This document shows positions 61,797-64,000 of a stretch of DNA of 64,000 bases, piece after piece (the stretch's first letter is position 1; each line of letters begins with the position of its first letter). The stretch is taken from assembly GCA_017548125.1 (NCBI GenBank), contig JAFYNK010000087.1, positions 1 to 64,000 on the forward strand, given 5' to 3'. Below the pieces are notes generated by a model. That model ran no database searches. It was not told the DNA's origin and saw only the letters and a list, made by a program, of their open reading frames with translations. This DNA comes from Bacteroidales bacterium (GTDB lineage: Bacteria > Bacteroidota > Bacteroidia > Bacteroidales > F082). Position numbers and translations under genes: made by a program.

Positions 61797-63284
61797 ATGA
61801 AAAACAAAACTAAATTCTCAATCGTGACCTTGAGCGTGTTATTCGCAGCATTTGGTCTAATGACAATCAAGCTTTATTTTTCTCAACAGGAGATAGAGAA
61901 ATCGTTGGCTGATGCAGAGTTACGACAAACTTCAACAAACGAAGAGCCGACACCTATTTTAAGGACTTCCTTTATGTCAAATGACGAAGGCGAAAGTTTC
62001 GTCAACGCAGCGGAAAATACGGTCAACACCGTTGTACACATCAAAACGGAAATTGTCTCAAAAGGCAACAGCTATTATGATTTCTTCGGTTCATTGCTTG
62101 AACAACTATATGGTGGACAGATGCAAGTTCCTAATAATGTTTCTGTTGGATATGGATCTGGTGTTGTTATTTCTCCTGACGGTTATATAGTTACAAATAA
62201 CCACGTTGTTGAGGGTGCAAGTAAAATTGAAGTGACTTTCAATGATAAACATAAGAGAACTGCAACGATAATTGGTAACGACCCAAGCACTGATTTGGCT
62301 TTGATTAAGGTAGATGCCAAAGACTTGGAATATCTAACTTTCGCTGATTCTGACAAGGTCAGGGTGGGAGAGTGGGTGCTCGCTGTCGGCAATCCGTTCA
62401 ATTTGACATCAACGGTCACAGCTGGTATAGTAAGCGCTAAAGCTCGTAACATCAATATCTTAGGCGATGGCAGCACAATAGAGTCGTTCATTCAGACCGA
62501 TGCGGCTATCAATCCAGGAAACAGCGGCGGCGCTTTGGTTAACATGGACGGTAATCTTGTAGGTATTAACGCAGCTATTGCCTCTCGTACTGGAAGTTAT
62601 GAAGGATATTCATTCGCAATTCCATCAAATATAGTTAAAAAGGTGGTGGAGGATTTCTTGCAATATGGAGCTTTGCAAAGAGCGTATATTGGAGTTAGCA
62701 TAGCTGAGATAACAGAGGAACTTGCTGAAGCAAAAGGCATTGAAGTGACATCGGGAGTTTATGTGATTGATGTACATGAAAACGGAGGAGCAAAGTCGGC
62801 TGGCATCAAGAAAGATGACATCATATTAAGTATCAACAATATCACGGTAAATTCCAACTCTCAGCTAATTGGTGTCGTAAGTCAATATCGACCTGGTGAT
62901 AAAGTGAATGTCAAGATAAAACGTAATGGCAATATCATTATAAAAGAACTGACGCTCAAGAATTTGGAGGGAACAGAGGAGATGCACGGCGACACAGATG
63001 CTTTCTATAATGAAGTATTGGGAATTAAGGCTCAGGCGTTGTCATCTTCATTGAAAAGCGAACTCGGAATAAACTACGGATTGAAGATAGTTGAAGTGAA
63101 AGACGGTATTTTCAAACAAAAAGGAATAACGGACGACTTTATAATTTTATCTGTAAATTATCAGAAAGTAAGCTCGGAAAATGACCTCAGAAAAGCTTTA
63201 AGCAATGACAGAAATGGCAAGATTCGTATCGAAGGCATCAATTCTACAGGAACTTATAATATCACATTCGAGTTTTATAGATAA
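61797..63284 (+). CDS. degP: Periplasmic serine protease DegP/HtrA
   Basis: A 495-residue envelope protease/chaperone. N-terminal membrane anchor or uncleaved signal (residues 6-26, FSIVTLSVLFAAFGLMTIKLY). Trypsin-like domain with the triad H136 (TNNHVVEG), D166 (DPSTDLALIKVD) and S243 (NPGNSGGALVNMDG). Two PDZ domains follow: first about 290-380 (YIGVSIAEITEELAEAKG, GGAKSAGIKKDDIILSINN), second about 400-490 (GLKIVEVKDGIFKQKGITDDFIILSVNYQKV). Probably degrades or refolds misfolded envelope proteins. A hairpin follows the stop. Confidence 0.95.
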   Translation: MKNKTKFSIVTLSVLFAAFGLMTIKLYFSQQEIEKSLADAELRQTSTNEEPTPILRTSFMSNDEGESFVNAAENTVNTVVHIKTEIVSKGNSYYDFFGSLLEQLYGGQMQVPNNVSVGYGSGVVISPDGYIVTNNHVVEGASKIEVTFNDKHKRTATIIGNDPSTDLALIKVDAKDLEYLTFADSDKVRVGEWVLAVGNPFNLTSTVTAGIVSAKARNINILGDGSTIESFIQTDAAINPGNSGGALVNMDGNLVGINAAIASRTGSYEGYSFAIPSNIVKKVVEDFLQYGALQRAYIGVSIAEITEELAEAKGIEVTSGVYVIDVHENGGAKSAGIKKDDIILSINNITVNSNSQLIGVVSQYRPGDKVNVKIKRNGNIIIKELTLKNLEGTEEMHGDTDAFYNEVLGIKAQALSSSLKSELGINYGLKIVEVKDGIFKQKGITDDFIILSVNYQKVSSENDLRKALSNDRNGKIRIEGINSTGTYNITFEFYR

Positions 63285-63296
63285 TTTTTGAGCTAA

Positions 63297-63339
63297 GAAC
63301 CATTGAGCTAAGAACTTTGGTTCAATGGCTCAATGGTTC
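63297..63339. terminator. Hairpin after degP made of word repeats
   Basis: GAACCATTGAGC (63297-63308) and GCTCAATGGTTC (63328-63339) are perfect complements, followed by AAAGTAAAAAA. The same AACCATTGA words occur near 41793. Confidence 0.7.
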
Positions 63340-63408
63340 AAAGTAAAAAAATGCAATTCAATAAAACATTTCTGTAACAACATTGTTTAGATAGCAGTAA
63401 TAAGAAAT

Positions 63409-64000
63409 ATGAGGCAATTAAAAATTTCAAAATCAATTACCAATCGAGAGCTGGCGTCGCTCGACAAATATCTTGCAGACATTGCAAGAGAAGATTTGAT
63501 TTCTCCTGAGGAGGAAGTTGTGCTTGCCCAGAAGATAAAGGCTGGCGACGAGCAGGCGCTCGAGAGATTGGTCAGAGCGAATCTGAGATTCGTCGTTTCC
63601 GTAGCGAAACAATATCAGAATCAGGGGATAAGTCTTCCTGATCTGATTAACGAAGGAAATGTGGGACTGATAAAGGCTGCGCAGCGTTTTGATGAGACAA
63701 AAGGCTTTAAATTCATATCATACGCCGTGTGGTGGATACGTCAGTCAATCTTACAGGCTGTTGCAGAACAGTCGAGGATGGTGCGACTCCCTTTAAACCA
63801 AGTAGGTTCTTTGTCAAAGATTAAAAAGACTTCTTCACGTCTAGAACAGCTGTACCATCGACAGCCTACTATAAAGGAAATAGCCGAGGAACTCGACCTT
63901 CCTGAACATAAAGTGATTGCGGCGTTACGCATGAATACCAAGGAAGTGTCGATGGACGCTCCTGTTGGAGAAGACGATGATATGTCGTTGATTGACACTA
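63409..64000 (+). CDS. rpoD: Primary sigma factor RpoD (3' truncated by window edge)
   Basis: The first 197 codons of the principal sigma-70 factor. It starts [22 protein letters not shown], the short N-terminus typical of Bacteroidota RpoD, which lacks the large region 1.1. Region 2 is clear: [61 protein letters not shown]. Region 3 follows ([22 protein letters not shown]). The alternate promoter code (TAnnTTTG) used across the window is read by this factor. The rest of the gene lies outside. Confidence 0.97.
   Translation, partial: MRQLKISKSITNRELASLDKYLADIAREDLISPEEEVVLAQKIKAGDEQALERLVRANLRFVVSVAKQYQNQGISLPDLINEGNVGLIKAAQRFDETKGFKFISYAVWWIRQSILQAVAEQSRMVRLPLNQVGSLSKIKKTSSRLEQLYHRQPTIKEIAEELDLPEHKVIAALRMNTKEVSMDAPVGEDDDMSLIDT

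Overview
The window looks like chromosomal DNA from an anaerobic, AT-rich member of the Bacteroidota, most likely order Bacteroidales. Reasons: the promoters follow the Bacteroidota pattern (TTG or TTGACA, 17-21 bases, then TAnnTTTG); the right edge carries the short primary sigma factor typical of the phylum; the housekeeping genes (Tex, DUF368, lipoprotein DPP III, OPT transporter, GlmM, MltG) are typical of gut Bacteroidales; and there is a five-gene butyryl-CoA operon. I ran no database search; family calls rest on motifs read by eye.

Layout. 1-7.0 kb: a type I restriction-modification operon (hsdS, hsdR, a YgjP-type metalloprotease) interleaved with small zinc-ribbon and membrane proteins; hsdM must lie to the left if present. 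7.2-8.5 kb: a decayed IS110-family element with a candidate bridge-RNA leader. 9.2-13.8 kb: crt-hbd-bcd-etfB-etfA. 13.9-21.4 kb: an accessory stretch with a FISUMP-domain protein, a BRO-N protein, a primase-helicase of the TOTE conflict type, an orphan HigA-like antitoxin and a YhcG/DUF1016 nuclease. 21.6-31.7 kb: a complete class 2 type V CRISPR-Cas locus. 31.8-35.7 kb: a helicase, TPR/S1-like and TerB operon. 35.7-64 kb: mostly housekeeping and envelope genes.

The CRISPR locus is the main discovery. Two arrays (16 repeats/15 spacers and 14 repeats/13 spacers) share one 36-base Cas12a-type repeat and near-identical 185-bp leaders (3 differences), each with its own promoter. Between them, on the same strand and nearly without gaps, lie an 1174-residue RuvC effector, a 668-residue protein with an RNase H/DUF3800-like N-terminus and a helical-repeat C-terminus, cas4, cas1 and cas2. 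The effector has a four-cysteine zinc ribbon between RuvC-II and RuvC-III, which canonical Cas12a lacks, so it belongs with the Cas12a2/Cms1 group rather than Cas12a. The DUF3800-TPR protein is translationally packed between effector and adaptation genes and is a strong candidate for an undescribed accessory component. A 30-base orphan remnant of the repeat sits just upstream of the promoter of the next operon.

Other points of interest: a lipoprotein dipeptidyl peptidase III fused to a complete nicotinamidase-like domain; three accessory genes on the minus strand driven by homologous duplicated promoter segments; a 198-bp long inverted repeat; a free-standing 23S-intervening-sequence-type four-helix protein between inverted word repeats; and pervasive short 'word' repeats that fill intergenic regions and have invaded coding sequence in aroE and a DUF2279 gene.
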